This document shows positions 13,601 to 24,969 of a stretch of DNA of 64,000 nucleotides, piece by piece (position 1 is the first letter of the stretch; every line of letters starts with the position of its first letter). The translations under genes were made by a program, and so were the position numbers. The notes beneath the pieces are model-generated. The model searched no databases. It was given only the letters and a program-made list of their open reading frames with translations, and was not told where the DNA came from. This stretch comes from Tubiluchus corallicola. Taxonomy: Eukaryota > Priapulida > Priapulimorpha > Priapulimorphida > Tubiluchidae. Location of the stretch: the NCBI GenBank assembly GCA_030141605.1, contig JAQGDQ010000138.1, forward strand, positions 184,001-248,000, in the 5' to 3' direction.

Positions 13601-14616
13601 AACTCAGAAGAAGTTGACCTTTGTAAGAGAGGTGGATTCTTTCTATTGATTCTGGCGAGTAATATCACTTGATCGGTTGTTTTCAATTATGAAAGCATGT
13701 AAAACCTTCTTCCCAGTATACCTTACCACTGTCGCAATTTTGCCGTTTTATTCAGTCTAGACACTGCCCATTTTGAGTCCTGCTCCAGAGCAAGGCTGTA
13801 GAGAAAGGACATTTATGGTCCAGCCTACCCTATTGCTGATAATGACTTTTGTATCCACTTGCACTTGTCTATATAGCAAAAATCCATCTGCCATATTATA
13901 ATCACCACAATATTAAAAATTATTACAACTCAGTTTGCTTATATAGTTCTCTTTTTGTATATATGTATATACAGTTATATATATATATAATATAACTGTA
14001 CATAGTTATATATATTTTGTGAATCGCTTTGTAACGTTATGTGCTTGTTATTACTAACTATGAGTGTAATGTATACTAACTTGTTTATCTGAGCTGTAGC
14101 GTTTACCCACCAAAATTAGTAATGAAAGACCGAAGCGTTGAAATATAAACGAATGCGTTATAACAAGCTGTGCATGTTCTTAATGAAATCAAATTCATGT
14201 ATTACTGCTGTGATGCATTCGTTTATATTTCAACGTTTCAGTCACTCGTTGTTAATTTTAGGAGTAACCACTCATTCATGACCTCAATGGGGTTCTGTGA
14301 AAGTGCAGTTAAACAAGATGCGAGAGATGTACCATCTAGTAACCTGTACACTATGCCATTGTATTCAGTTGTCATACATAATAAAAAGTATTTAACAGTT
14401 ACGTGTTATTTATATATCAATTATATTACATATCAGTTTATCATGAGTGCCTGTGATATTTCGCAGGTGACTAGAAATGACGCCGGCACCACAGGAATCG
14501 AAGAACTCGGGGGGTCGCCGGCGGGGACAAGGAAGGACGAATGGCCAAAATCAGCCGTCAATCTGCGTGACGCAGTAACAGAAGCCGTCAGCAGATTCTA
14601 CCACAAACACTGTTAG
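4889..14616 (+). CDS. KCNAB: Voltage-gated K+ channel beta subunit (aldo-keto reductase fold), 5' incomplete
   Basis: Exons: 4889-4968, 5298-5387, 6332-6375, 6648-6734, 8830-8915, 9360-9480, 10028-10122, 10791-10911, 11964-12052, 12654-12742 (or to the stop at 12744-12746), and possibly 14475-14616. All junctions are GT-AG and every phase matches. The ~301 visible residues follow Kv-beta closely: [88 protein letters not shown]. The AKR catalytic set is intact (visible-residue Asp18, Tyr23, Lys51, Asn91; Kv-beta2 Asp85, Tyr90, Lys118, Asn158). The product should be a cytoplasmic NADPH-binding tetramer docked on Kv channel T1 domains. The first ~65 residues, including any N-terminal inactivation peptide, are not in the window. 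The reading frame either stops one codon past exon 10 or is spliced to a 47-codon alternative terminal exon. Confidence 0.93.
7720..8780 (-). mobile_element. CR1/L2-like LINE remnant (PHD finger, endonuclease start and 3' tail; RT missing)
   Basis: On the minus strand, 8694-8380 encodes a PHD-like zinc finger: CSTCFKPV, then [14 protein letters not shown], then DAWFCHNCL, typical of CR1/L2-type LINE proteins. The Cys expected after the His is Tyr here. About 8190-7990 encodes the start of an apurinic endonuclease domain, read as [19 protein letters not shown] followed, after a break, by [12 protein letters not shown]. About 7900-7720 looks like a LINE 3' end, with a hairpin GAAACGGCCAAGCCG. 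The reverse transcriptase is absent, so the copy has a large internal deletion. It lies antisense within the Kv-beta intron between exons 6648-6734 and 8830-8915. Confidence 0.7.
9130..9266. repeat. GAT/GGT/GGC compound trinucleotide repeat
   Basis: Blocks of ATT/GAC/GAT grade into (GAT)n, then (GGT)n, then (GGC)n and back to GGT/GAT. The repeat lies in the Kv-beta intron 8916-9359. Open frames here on both strands are homopolymer artefacts (Asp/Gly, Met/Val, Thr/Ile runs). Confidence 0.95.
10390..10646. repeat. GAT / GCTGAT / GCT compound microsatellite
   Basis: Degenerate GAT units lead into pure (GAT)n, then (GATGCT)n, then (GCT)n, then (GAT)n again. The repeat is in the Kv-beta intron 10123-10790. 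The three overlapping open frames are low-complexity artefacts. Confidence 0.95.
11100..11300. repeat. Degenerate CTCAT-rich tract
   Basis: Within the Kv-beta intron 10912-11963 this stretch is dominated by scattered CTCAT/CTCATCTC pentamers, best preserved at about 11232-11265. It looks like an eroded pentanucleotide satellite. No coding signal is seen. Confidence 0.5.
14128..14243. repeat. 30-bp inverted repeat forming a potential hairpin
   Basis: The left arm at about 14128-14157 and the right arm at about 14213-14243 share CGTTGAAATATAAACGAATG on opposite strands, extending to ~30 bp with a few mismatches around a ~55-bp loop. It lies in the intron between the Kv-beta stop/donor at 12743 and the candidate terminal exon at 14475. 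It could be a short MITE. Confidence 0.75.
14475..14616 (+). CDS. Candidate alternative terminal exon of the Kv-beta gene
   Basis: After the consensus donor at 12743 (AG|GTGAGT), which leaves phase 2, the acceptor ...GTGACTAG at 14474 gives an in-phase continuation [21 protein letters not shown]... for 46 more residues, ending at TAG 14614-14616. A second possible acceptor 8 bp upstream (CAG at 14466) would put TGA in frame immediately. The exon is visibly GC-richer than its AT-rich flanks, which supports coding use. The tail, ending in RFYHKHC, is not part of the canonical Kv-beta C terminus, which ends near NKPYSKKDYRS in vertebrates. Without transcript data it remains a candidate. Confidence 0.45.
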
Positions 14617-14881
14617 GAAATGTTTCTGGTATTGCCATCACCAGCGCATTGAAACGGTGAGATTTCTTTGGAAATGGTGCTGACAAGTGAAGAACCGCAG
14701 TCTACTACGTCAGTGTTTTACTGGGATCTGCCATATAATTTAATTTCTCTTTCAAAAGAAATCAATGCACCTTCATATAGTGGGAGCTTTTTGAATCTCT
14801 GGGTCCTTTGCATGTTTGTATGAGTAGTTCAGGAATAAGAATATTCGCCCTCACTGTTCACTATTCACTTATTACTGTATA

Positions 14882-14915
<34 letters not shown>

Positions 14916-17900
14916 CTTTATGTATATAAATGCAATAACCGATGACTAATCCACAAAATTTCTCTCTAGTGCCTTGAGATTTTAAGTGCCACATTTACAA
15001 ACTCGCGTATTTGACACGAATTCGACCTCCAGCGTTATTGTGAGATATACATGTTGCAGACGCTGAATTCACCTCTGTGGAAGCACCTGTAGAACTTAAT
15101 TCTGAGAACTGAATAATAACTATGCTCTTTATTTATGACTGTATATTACTCTTCCATGGTGCATAGATATGAACCCAACTCTATTTGTATTATTTAAACC
15201 ACAAAAGTTGTTTTTATAATATTATAGTCATTAAGCTCTAGCTACATCATCTTAATTTCCCGACTTAGCATGTATGGCAATGAAAAGCATTAACTTGATG
15301 TTTATGTCATTACTCTAAAAATAATTTTATTTAATAACAAAAATCGCTTTGATAGTTTCTAGTGACTTAACTATGTAGCTAAGTAACAAGTATGCTGAAT
15401 TTTTCTGAAACAATAGAAAGAAAATGTGCTGGCATTTTGCCAACATTTTGAGTAGGTCATCGTATTTTTCAAACTAGAGTTGTAGGTGTGTCAATTTGTT
15501 GTGACCTTGCATTTGTATCATATCTTAACTAACGTTTCTACACGCAAAGCCTATGTCCTCTTTTTTAAATAATTCAAGTAATTTTGTCCATGTTATCTTC
15601 ATTTGTGTTGCTTCAAGTTGCGTATAAAGTAAAATTGTTACTACCTAATTATAATTATTTAAACATCAAAAAGTTATTATAATTATTGCTCTTTTAGCTT
15701 GTGTCTATTACAGTCTCTATTACAGTTTATAATAGTCTATATTTTGTGAAACAACAATTAATCTAACAAAGGATCAGAGTTGAGCTTTATGTCATATACA
15801 TATAACTTGTTTAATTCTTTGATTTGCGTGTAATATGTCACCGTTCAAGATTCCTCACTTTCTACTTTTTGCCAGTAGATGGCACTCATGACAGTCATGC
15901 AGAATGTACAGAACGCAACACGAATTGAGGCAGGCTTGCCTACGTTTTGTTAAAATTTATAGTGCTTTTATACTCATTTTCAATCTTAACTACAACACAA
16001 TTTGTTAAGCCATACAGACAACAGCAAGTACTAAATTTAATATATTTATTCACTACTACGTGTCACAAATGTTGAATTTTTCAGTTCGTTTTAAAAGCAT
16101 AGAAAAAAGCAACCGCCAAACCTGAAAACTGTAAAATCATCCTCGTCATATGTATAGCAGGATAACAATACCTACCATAAAGTGCAACGGCTAAATCGCA
16201 TGAAGGAAAATGTGGAAAAGCATTCAAATTTAATTTCCTCTGTATAGTGTTCTTTTGTGGTTATTCCGAAATGCTTTTAACTGGCTGCTACAAATTTCAT
16301 TTTTTAAATTTGGTGAATACTCTGCATAATGTTATTATACACTTTTGCACATAATATTAATTCACTATTGTCTTAAGACTGTTTCGTGATCATTTCTCGC
16401 ATTCTTTCAATCATTTTAGTTTTGCATTATTTAAAATCTGTATCCTTACAGTTGAAATTTGCAACAATAAAATTATCAGGTTTTATTACGGTATATAATA
16501 GTACTCTGGTTGACTTGGAATCGCATGGATTTTGTAAATTCATATATTAGTTTTGTTGAAATCTCCTCGCGTTATAGAAGTAGGCTATTAACAGGCAACT
16601 TCTGTCTTCGCCCAAGATGCGTGCTGCTTTGTTGTCGGTGCTGTTGGCGTCATTGGGAAAAGTTGATCAAGGCTGAACAACGATGACGGGTAATTAACGA
16701 GTAATTATTTCTAATTCATTAATTCGCAACACATTATTGCCTTATTGTCAAAAATGCGTCTTGCAAAAATCCTTTCTGCATAAAATAAGGTACACATTAA
16801 AAGCGTAAAGGAAATACACTGAGAACGAAATAAAGTATAGTAACAAAGAAATAAAAAAGGCAACAGGTGGAAACCGTGGAATTAACAACTTAACAGCGAT
16901 AACGAAAATAATAATAAATAGCGGTAGTACGAGTAAAACCTTATTTTTCATAAAAAGTTCTGTGCCATTTTAACAAACAATCACTCTCCAAGACAATTTC
17001 ACCCAGCGTCTATAGACTAATAATATAACGGTTTTAACCTAAACTATAATAACTATACATACGACGCCACAGTAATGACGCGAAGTACAGTATTTAATTA
17101 TACAGCAATAAAATTCACTACAATCAATAAACATGTGACCAGTACAAAAATTTAATGACAATAACAGAATAATTACAACAAAGGCAGATGTTGTTAACCT
17201 GCCATTTTCTTACGCAAATGACCATAATAAAATTATTTTATTTACTAAAATAAAATGGTAAACGGAATTTTTAGAAAATATTACTGTGAGCAGACATCAT
17301 TGGGGTTCAAAATTTTACATAAATTTGTTACTTCTTGGAGATGAACGTTTAAGACACGTAGGTTATTGTAAAACATTTTATTGTGTACAGGTATTTATAA
17401 ATGAATCGAGACGTTTTAAATAACGATTATACTGTAACTGTTTAATTTATATGAGCAATGAAAATCATGTTTAGTGATAAACCAGTATAGTGCATAGGCT
17501 AATCATATAACTGTTTTTCATTTGCTTTTTGTTTCTACTTATACAAAGTGTTACTAGAATAGCTTTGTAAATTTTGTTCAAATTGACAGTTGTTAAATTT
17601 ACGAAAAAGGTAATGCTTGCGCATAAGTTGTAAAAACTTTCTGGCACAAACCGCGTAGCAAAATTATGTTGACAATAAAATAAAATAAGCTGTAAAAAGA
17701 AGTTTAAGAGCTCTCCATTTGCAGTAAAGTTATGCTAGTTAGTTACTAAAGGATTGAAAACAACCCTGTCCTATCCTCTTCTCCCCTCCCCTTCCCTTCC
17801 GTCTCCTCTCCTTCCTCTCCCACCTTCACTCCTCTCCTATGCTAATCTATTCTACTCCATTCTATTTCGTTCTGTGCTTCTTGTGTTTTTGTTCCTTCAA

Positions 17901-19851
17901 ATCTCACCTGATCTAATTCTTCATTCTCGGCCGACGTGGTCAATACGAAAACTGCGAGTCACATGTTGCTTTTCATTTTTCAATACAGTTTCCACTGTGG
18001 TAAAATTTTGGCACACAATACTTGCGCCTATGCGGCTTCTAGCTCCGTGCTAGCGCCAGCGCTGAATGCTCATAATAATTGAATACTACGCTTGCAATAT
18101 GTGCGCCTTGTGTCGGTGCCTACTGCCTGCCTGGGCGTCGCAGAATGGGATTCGATACCAAAAGATTAAAGAAAAATGGTGATGTGTAACCTGTTCACTG
18201 TGATTTACAAAGTCAAGCTTTCTAGCAGACACTGTGCACCTAATCAAGCGATAGCTCCTTGGTGCAATACTTAATGTTTGTTAAATGTTATTAATGTGTT
18301 AATAGCATAAGTCTAACTTCAAACACAATGTATTGTTAATTACTGCTGTCTTACGACACTGTTTTTATAATCGTCCGTACAGGTTAATAATAATTAAACT
18401 TAATTAATGAGAATGAGCACAATATAAACTCTACATAAACGCAACATGTATACATAACGGAAACGTTTTTATTGCAAGGTGACTGTAATGCCGCTACAAA
18501 GCAGGTTTACCTGCCTTAATTAGCTCTGTTATATAACTGTGTTTATTGCACACTATAGTAGCCTGCTGAGAATTTGTTATATCGTCGTAAGAGGTCTACT
18601 ATTGCGACAATGATGATAGACCACAACCCGTATCAAAATTATAATTTGATACCCGAATCACCCAGAACCAGGAAATTAAGAGAGCTGTTAATAATAATTG
18701 CATCAGCTAGCGTTATTAATTTATAAGCTTAATAGGTAAACGTTATAATACTCCTATGTATGGCCAGGTTGTATAGTTATTGATCAAAGCATATTGATTA
18801 GCCTATAGCTAGGCTAGGGTATCTGGAGCGAATGAGTTTTTGTGTAACAGAGTGCATGCGCGATTTATAAGCAAGGGACCAAACTAATAAGCTGTGTTTT
18901 CATGGTTTGATGAATTAGTATATAGTGACTATTTCTCCAAGTGCAGTAAAGTTGGTGACGGATATGATGTAAGACCTTTGCGGTAGTTTTTTACTTTGAA
19001 CGTATCTTTGTCCTCGTGTTTTAAACATGTCTAAAATGAAACAAAATCGATTTAAAACACCAATTCTAAACACCAAAAATTTAGAAACAGTAAAGGTGTT
19101 TACACGCGGGTTCAACAACATCTAAAAACCTGGTGGAGGTTTAAAGATGGAACCTATAAACTAAATGCATCGACTGGATGTGTAATTTCAGAGATGTGTT
19201 TAGCAAAAAAACACGATTAGAACACGTCAGTTTTATATCCTTAAAATTTGCTTCATTTAGTGACATAACCTCTTTGGTTTTCTAGCTAAAAAGATAGCAA
19301 ACGCGCTTTTAAATGCGTTTTGAATTTTTATAAACATAACACTACAAATGGAACAAATCTGTCAATTTTTACCAAGTTCTTAAACTTGTTTAAAAGGCGG
19401 AGTCAAAGTTACGGTTCGAAATGCATTCATAAGCTAAAGCTTTGCGGTATACAAAAATAAATTCTGTGACTCGAGGATGTAACTATCCTACGTTGCTCAG
19501 TAAGAAATCGTGCGTTTTCAAAATTTTGTCACTGATGTCACATTTTAGTTTCGAGATGTGCTATGATCGATATGCATTCGCGCCACACATAGCAGGTGAA
19601 ACAGACTTCTTGATACAAAGAAACAACTTAAACTTTGACAAATTAGTGTTTGCATTCGAACCTTGTGAGTTTAGCTACCTAAACAAAGTGCATAGCAGCT
19701 AACGTGTTCCTCATCATGTAAAAAGGAGATAATTATCGAACCCACGACGTCCTAATAATTGATTTCAAATATTAATTTATTGTTTCTAATCATAATATCC
19801 ATCAGCTAATCAATGCCGTCGTGTAGTGATTTGATCACATCAAACTGATTA
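14617..19851. other. Noncoding region between Kv-beta and ebony
   Basis: I see no supported gene. Contents: a pure (GAT)n run at 14883-14914; a pyrimidine-rich tract at about 17760-17850; a GC-richer patch at about 18010-18150; and a 19-residue signal-peptide-like open frame at 16617-16676 (see findings). The open frames at 16748-16951, 17754-18053, 18915-19121 and 19442-19702 are low-complexity or resemble nothing I recognise. Confidence 0.5.
14883..14914. repeat. (GAT)n microsatellite
   Basis: An uninterrupted run of about ten GAT units lies 270 bp after the candidate Kv-beta terminal exon. Confidence 0.95.
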
Positions 19852-22800
19852 ATGGAATCTGCTTTGAAAGGCCCAGTTCTGACACTCCCAAGCTTTAATT
19901 CGCTGCAAGCGGAGTTTGACTCGCTAGTGGAAAATTCCTTCATCATCAACAAAATTGCCTTGGTGTACGAAGATCGATTCATAACATTCAAAGAGCTGGA
20001 CTACAAGTCCAGTCTGGTCGCACGTTTTCTACAAGAATCTTACGAAGACGATTGTATTCTAAAAGGACCGCAGCACATGTGGCGGTGTAAGAAAATTGTT
20101 GCTATCTATATGCGGAGAAGTCATCATCTAGTCACATCCCTGGTTGGCATACTCCGATCTGGTGCCGCGTATCTACCTATAGGCATAACATGGCCAAAAG
20201 ACCATATAAAGATTATACTAGACGAAGCACGGCCATTTTGTATCATATCAGATCACAAAGATGGTGTAATAGCTGATGTTGCTGGTAACAGTCTAAATCC
20301 AATTGAAGTGTTCACGCTTGACGATGTTGACAAGCATGTTCAACAGTCAGTACAACTTGGGCAAACACATAAGAGGTACACGAGTCACTCTAGTGGCGAA
20401 TCAGATGTGGCATGCGTCCTTTATACTTCTGGTAGCACCGGTAAACCAAGGGGTGTAAAACTAACTAATAGCAATATCCTTAATAGGTTACAGTGGTACT
20501 GGACAACCTTTCCTTTTGCCAAGGATGAGGTCATGTGCTTCAAGACTGCAATTACGTTTGTGGATTCCATGACGGAAATATTCTCTGCACTACTTCAAGC
20601 TTGCCCGCTAGTGATTGCACCAGAAGGAATTATCCAAAATCCAAAAAGTTTCATCACATTCTTAGGCAAACACAGGGTAACACGATTAACTATGGTTCCT
20701 TCATTACTACACATTATTCTTATGTATCTGAGCATGGATAAATCTGTGAGACATCATTTGGTCCAGCTCTGGCTCTGGGTCTGTAGTGGTGAAACACTGA
20801 TGCCTTCACTTGTTCGCCAATTCTATAAGATATTTAGACCTAACAAAACTTTGTGTAACTTTTACGGAAGCACGGAGCTTACAGGTGACGTCAGCTACGA
20901 GCTGTTCAACAGTAAGTCTGACCTCCTCAATAAGATCATCAGCGACAAAGTTTCCATCGGAGTTCCAATCAATAATACTACTATATACGTACTGACTGAG
21001 AGCTTGCATAAAGTTAAACAACATCACATTGGAGAAATATTTGTTAGTGGAAGAAATGTTGTTCCAGGCTACCTTGCAACAGAAAACAACCCGAACTTTA
21101 TGGAGAATCCTTACTCTAGGAACGAATCTGATAAAGTTTTATATAAAACAGGTGATTTTGGTTGCGTCATACATGGCCGATTGTTCTTCGAAGGTAGATA
21201 TGACTCACAAGTGAAAGTTAGAGGAAAACGGATAGACTTGCACGAAATAGAGTGTGCAATTCACGAGATTCATGGAATAGATAATGTTATAGCATTGTGC
21301 CACGGGTCAGATGCACAATCTACAGCAATTGTTGCTTTTTATACATTGCGAAAGTCAGCGAATCTACAACCGGAACAGATTAGAAAGTCTCTGATGACGA
21401 AACTACCATCGTTCATGATTCCAAATGTGCACAAGATCTTACAGATTCCACTTCTACAAAACGGAAAGGTAGACAGAAAGAAATTGCTTACCAAATATGT
21501 TCAAGAGAGATTTAGCTCTCCAAGCCCAGTTGAAGCCACTAGCGATACACTGGATGAAGTTGAAAAAGTTGTTGCACATGTTGTTAGAGACGTATTAGAC
21601 ATTCCAAATGGTGTCTATATACAACAAATGAATTTCTTTAATCTTGGTGGCAACTCTTTGAATGCCTTGACCACAGTGCTGAACTTAACCAAAACAGGCA
21701 TACATATTGATATTGACAGTTTCTTGCAGGCCAGTACAATAGCTGACATTGCAAAGCATGTAGAAACAGTCAACAAGGACAAGTCTATATGCTGTGGTTA
21801 TAAACAAACTGAATCGGAAGATTATGTTAAATTAAAGAAAACAAACTCTTCCAGAAAAACTACAGAAGAATTCTTTTTTCGGATCATTGCTTTACATGAA
21901 TCAAAGCAGCCAGCAGAATTGATTAATGTGTTAGCTAACAGCTTTAGCCATAAGAATCCACTAGATATTGCAGTGGAAAACTACCCCGAAACGCATGCAA
22001 CTATGCTCAGAACACACTGGAAAGATATTATTAATAGCAAGCTTTCTCTCGTAGCTGTGGACAAAAACAGTCAGATCATAGGAGGTGTGGTATCTTTTGA
22101 TCTTTTTGATGAACCAGTTCTGCAACTACCAGAAAAACTGGTTCCGATTTTTGAGTTGCATGAAGAGCTGGAAGACGCGTTTCGAAAACAGATGAAGGAT
22201 ACTAATACCAGATGGCTCCATAATTCACTTATGGGTACTAGCTTGCAACTGACGTTTCAACAAAATGTTAAACTAGTTAAAGCCATGGAAGAAGCAGTAT
22301 TAAACCTCGCTGAATCTGAAGGATATCATGGCATCTTCACTTGCAATAGCAATAAACTAAATCAGGTAAGTCCTCATTTTTACTGCTCACCACTACTGCT
22401 GATATTGTAGCTAGTGTTAGTGCTGTTGCCTCTGTTTGCCAATGCTGGTGTCGTTGATAGACGCTGCTACAGTACAATGTCCTTTACTATTCGTACACAA
22501 CACTTAAAAGTGAGTGTGTACCATGCACACGCAAATGTTTGAATGAAATTAATTATCAAGGGTAGCTGACTTGATGACTTTTTAGTCAACTCGCTACCTT
22601 ATTTGGTTGAGGTTTGAGTTTACTACTACTTTAATTAACCAATTTACATTGTATATATGTTCACATATTTTTTGTTCATTGTAATCGTTCCTGAAATGCT
22701 AAGAGAAAATCATTTTGATATGATATAAAAGTGGATTGGATACCGAACGTCGTAAATCATATTTTTTATTGCAGGATATCTGTGAGCACTTTTTGGATTT

Positions 22801-22909
22801 TGAAACAGTGAGCCAGTATCGCATCAAAGACTACGTTTACAATGGACAGCGTGTATTTGCAAAAGCAAAAGATGACGATTTCATTAAAGCAATGATTAAA
22901 TACCTCTAA
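19852..22909 (+). CDS. ebony: Ebony homologue: beta-alanyl-bioamine synthetase (NRPS-like A-PCP-amine-selecting protein)
   Basis: Two exons, 19852-22365 and 22775-22909 (GTAAGT donor, TTGCAG acceptor, phase 0), encode 882 residues; fly Ebony is 879. An in-frame TGA lies two codons before this ATG, so the start is secure. Adenylation motifs: TSGSTGKPRGV at 192-202, FVDS with Asp238, NFYGSTE, YKTGD with Asp435, and QNGKVDRKK with Lys539. The carrier-protein motif LGGNSLNAL follows, with the phosphopantetheine Ser602. There is no condensation domain. The last ~230 residues form a GNAT-like domain (IIGGVVSFDLF near 742-752), as in Ebony's amine-selecting domain. In insects the enzyme adenylates beta-alanine, loads it on the carrier Ser and joins it to dopamine or histamine, for pigmentation and transmitter inactivation. 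Substrate here is inferred from architecture. A cytosolic location is likely because no signal peptide is seen. Confidence 0.93.
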
Positions 22910-22966
22910 TGTTTTTATTAATTTTTTTTCATGATAGCATTTTAATGTTAATGTCACTTAATTCAC

Positions 22967-22972
22967 ATTAAA
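22967..22972 (+). terminator. Possible ebony polyadenylation signal (ATTAAA)
   Basis: ATTAAA lies 58 bp after the ebony stop codon. It is the commonest variant of AATAAA and no canonical hexamer is closer. This is an assignment by position only. Confidence 0.4.
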
Positions 22973-23107
22973 GTATATTCTTTTGTAACGCATTTTTACT
23001 ATTATACCTTATAACATTAGTGATCATTTATATGTATTTCGTATTTCGGTTTCCAAACAAAACTGCGCCATATCTTAATCATTCTTCGAGTATTTTAGTT
23101 TTGCTTC

Positions 23108-23260
23108 ACTCATTTGTTGTTGCCGTTGTCGCCGTTGTCGTCGTTGTTGTGGTTATTGTTGCTGCTGCTGCTGCTGATAATGATAATGATGGTAGTGCTG
23201 TTGCTGATAGTTGCGCTACTGTTGTTTTGCTGTTGCTGTTGTTGTCGTTATTGTCGTTTT
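23108..23260. repeat. Degenerate TTG/TGC/GTC trinucleotide repeat
   Basis: Interrupted blocks of TTG, GTC and (TGC)5 occur 200 bp downstream of ebony. The overlapping open frames on both strands are simple-repeat artefacts. Confidence 0.9.
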
Positions 23261-23847
23261 CACATGAAAATAATAATCTTTTTTCAACAACCTGTAGTAT
23301 TCGTTCTGTAAAAAATGAGAAATAATCCTGGAACGTATCCATAACAATGATAACATAAAAAAGTATTCCAAAAAGTATTTTGCTGTCACAAGACAGACAT
23401 TATAGCAGTCATCAGGCGAAGTCATTTTATATATAGACGTCATAGGCAATTTTGTTAGTAAAATAGGCATTTTGGTGATAGCCTATGTGTTGTCAACAGA
23501 TCTGTCACCAACAGATTTATGATCTAACCAAAAATATGTCCTCACGGTCAGAGAGCCAGGTGGTGGCTAAACTATAATAATTGGCACTTATCCTGATAAA
23601 ACGTCAAGTGGGATTAATAGATTTTTATCATTTGAACTTTACAAACGTCGTCATAGTGCAAATTCTTTACTGCACTTGAAACATAGCTGGAATCACATTA
23701 GTACCACTAAAAAGATCACTAACTGTGAGCATAAATGTCCTTTGGTGATGATGTAACAAACAAAATTGCAATAGGTGTTTTGTTATCACAGTTAATTACA
23801 TTTTGAAATCAGAATTGAAAAACGGGAAATGTGAACAAGTTGGGATA

Positions 23848-23925
23848 TAGCCTTGACTTGCACCAGGACCTTCGGTTTACAAAGCAGACGCCCTAGACCA
23901 CTAGTTCAAAGTTCATCCTTTGGTA
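23848..23925 (-). repeat. tRNA-derived (SINE head or tRNA-Thr pseudogene) fragment
   Basis: On the minus strand this reads CTAGTGGTCTAGGGCG (A-box-like), then CTTTGTAAACC, which resembles a tRNA-Thr anticodon loop (TGT), then GGTGCAAGTC (a degenerate B box). Stems do not pair well, so this is not a functional tRNA. It faces away from the similar fragment at 24194-24262. Confidence 0.5.
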
Positions 23926-24193
23926 ATTGGCCAACCGAATATATATTTCAATAAATCACGCTAGAATGATTCTAACTTATTAAACGATTATGATTCTAAC
24001 TAATTATTACCAAAGGACTAAAAGTGCTTTGGTAATATTCACAGTTTCTCCTCATGTGGAAATGTTCACAGTTTCTTGTCAAGCTTAGACATGTTGTATG
24101 ACAAATTTCGCCTTACTTTTTCATTTCCTTATAAAACCTCACGAAAAAAGTGGAAAAGCCGGGACTGGGCTTGAATTTAAATGATTGTCACAA

Positions 24194-24262
24194 GAGGCTC
24201 TGTGGTCTAGTGGTCATGGCACTGGTCACAGTCCACTGGTATCTGGTTCAAATCCTTTAACA
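24194..24262 (+). repeat. tRNA-derived (SINE head or tRNA pseudogene) fragment
   Basis: TGTGGTCTAGTGGTCATGG matches the A-box region of tRNA genes and GGTTCAAATCC is a perfect RNA polymerase III B box, at about the right spacing. The anticodon stem is broken by mismatches and the acceptor stem does not close, so I call it tRNA-derived rather than a tRNA gene. Confidence 0.55.
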
Positions 24263-24969
24263 GACATAACTTTTTTCACATTTCTTGAATTAGGTGAAAT
24301 TTAGTGTCAGTAACTCAGTAACTGTAAGTTCACCACATCAATAAAAACAAAAGTACGTAATTACAGCAAAAACATAAGAAAAGGTTCACGCGTGTGCCTG
24401 AAAACCTTTTATAAACTACTGATCAATAATTTGACTACTATTTCCAGCTGAAGTAATTTATCAATCAAAACAGAAGTCGCTCTACCTTTAATTACGACTA
24501 AGCCTACTCAATCGGTTTCTCATTAAGCTCTGATTAGCCTCATATGCATTGATTGATTCGGCGTCTGTAAGATTGATATTTAGACCGTCAGCCAGGACCC
24601 TCCGGATCGATCAACCAAGATACCAAAGTATTTGGTCAAATGAGAAGCGTGAACATAATATGTGATGTTCAGATATGGACGTATGCCGGCATTGCCACTG
24701 GTATGCGTAGTCGCTATAGTAGCCAATTAGCTCTTCCTTTGTCTTTCTTCCTCCTTCATCTGAGTTGCGCAAAAAAGCGGTTCCTAAGAGATTGCCAAAT
24801 GCTATTATTGTATTAATGTTTATCAAGACTGAACATCCAGTATTTGACAGACCACTTAACTGTTATTCACAGTTTATCTGGTGTAATATTAACTTATGTT
24901 GTTAAAACCCTAATTGCTTATATAAATCTTTAAGACTGATCGTTTATAGTGTCTAATATCATCTTAAAC

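Noticed and set aside
23020-23342. Open frames rich in Val, Leu or Thr downstream of ebony
   Set aside because: Trinucleotide-repeat translations with no acceptable gene context.
24194-24262. Functional tRNA gene
   Set aside because: The B box is perfect but the acceptor and anticodon stems do not pair; better explained as a SINE head or pseudogene.
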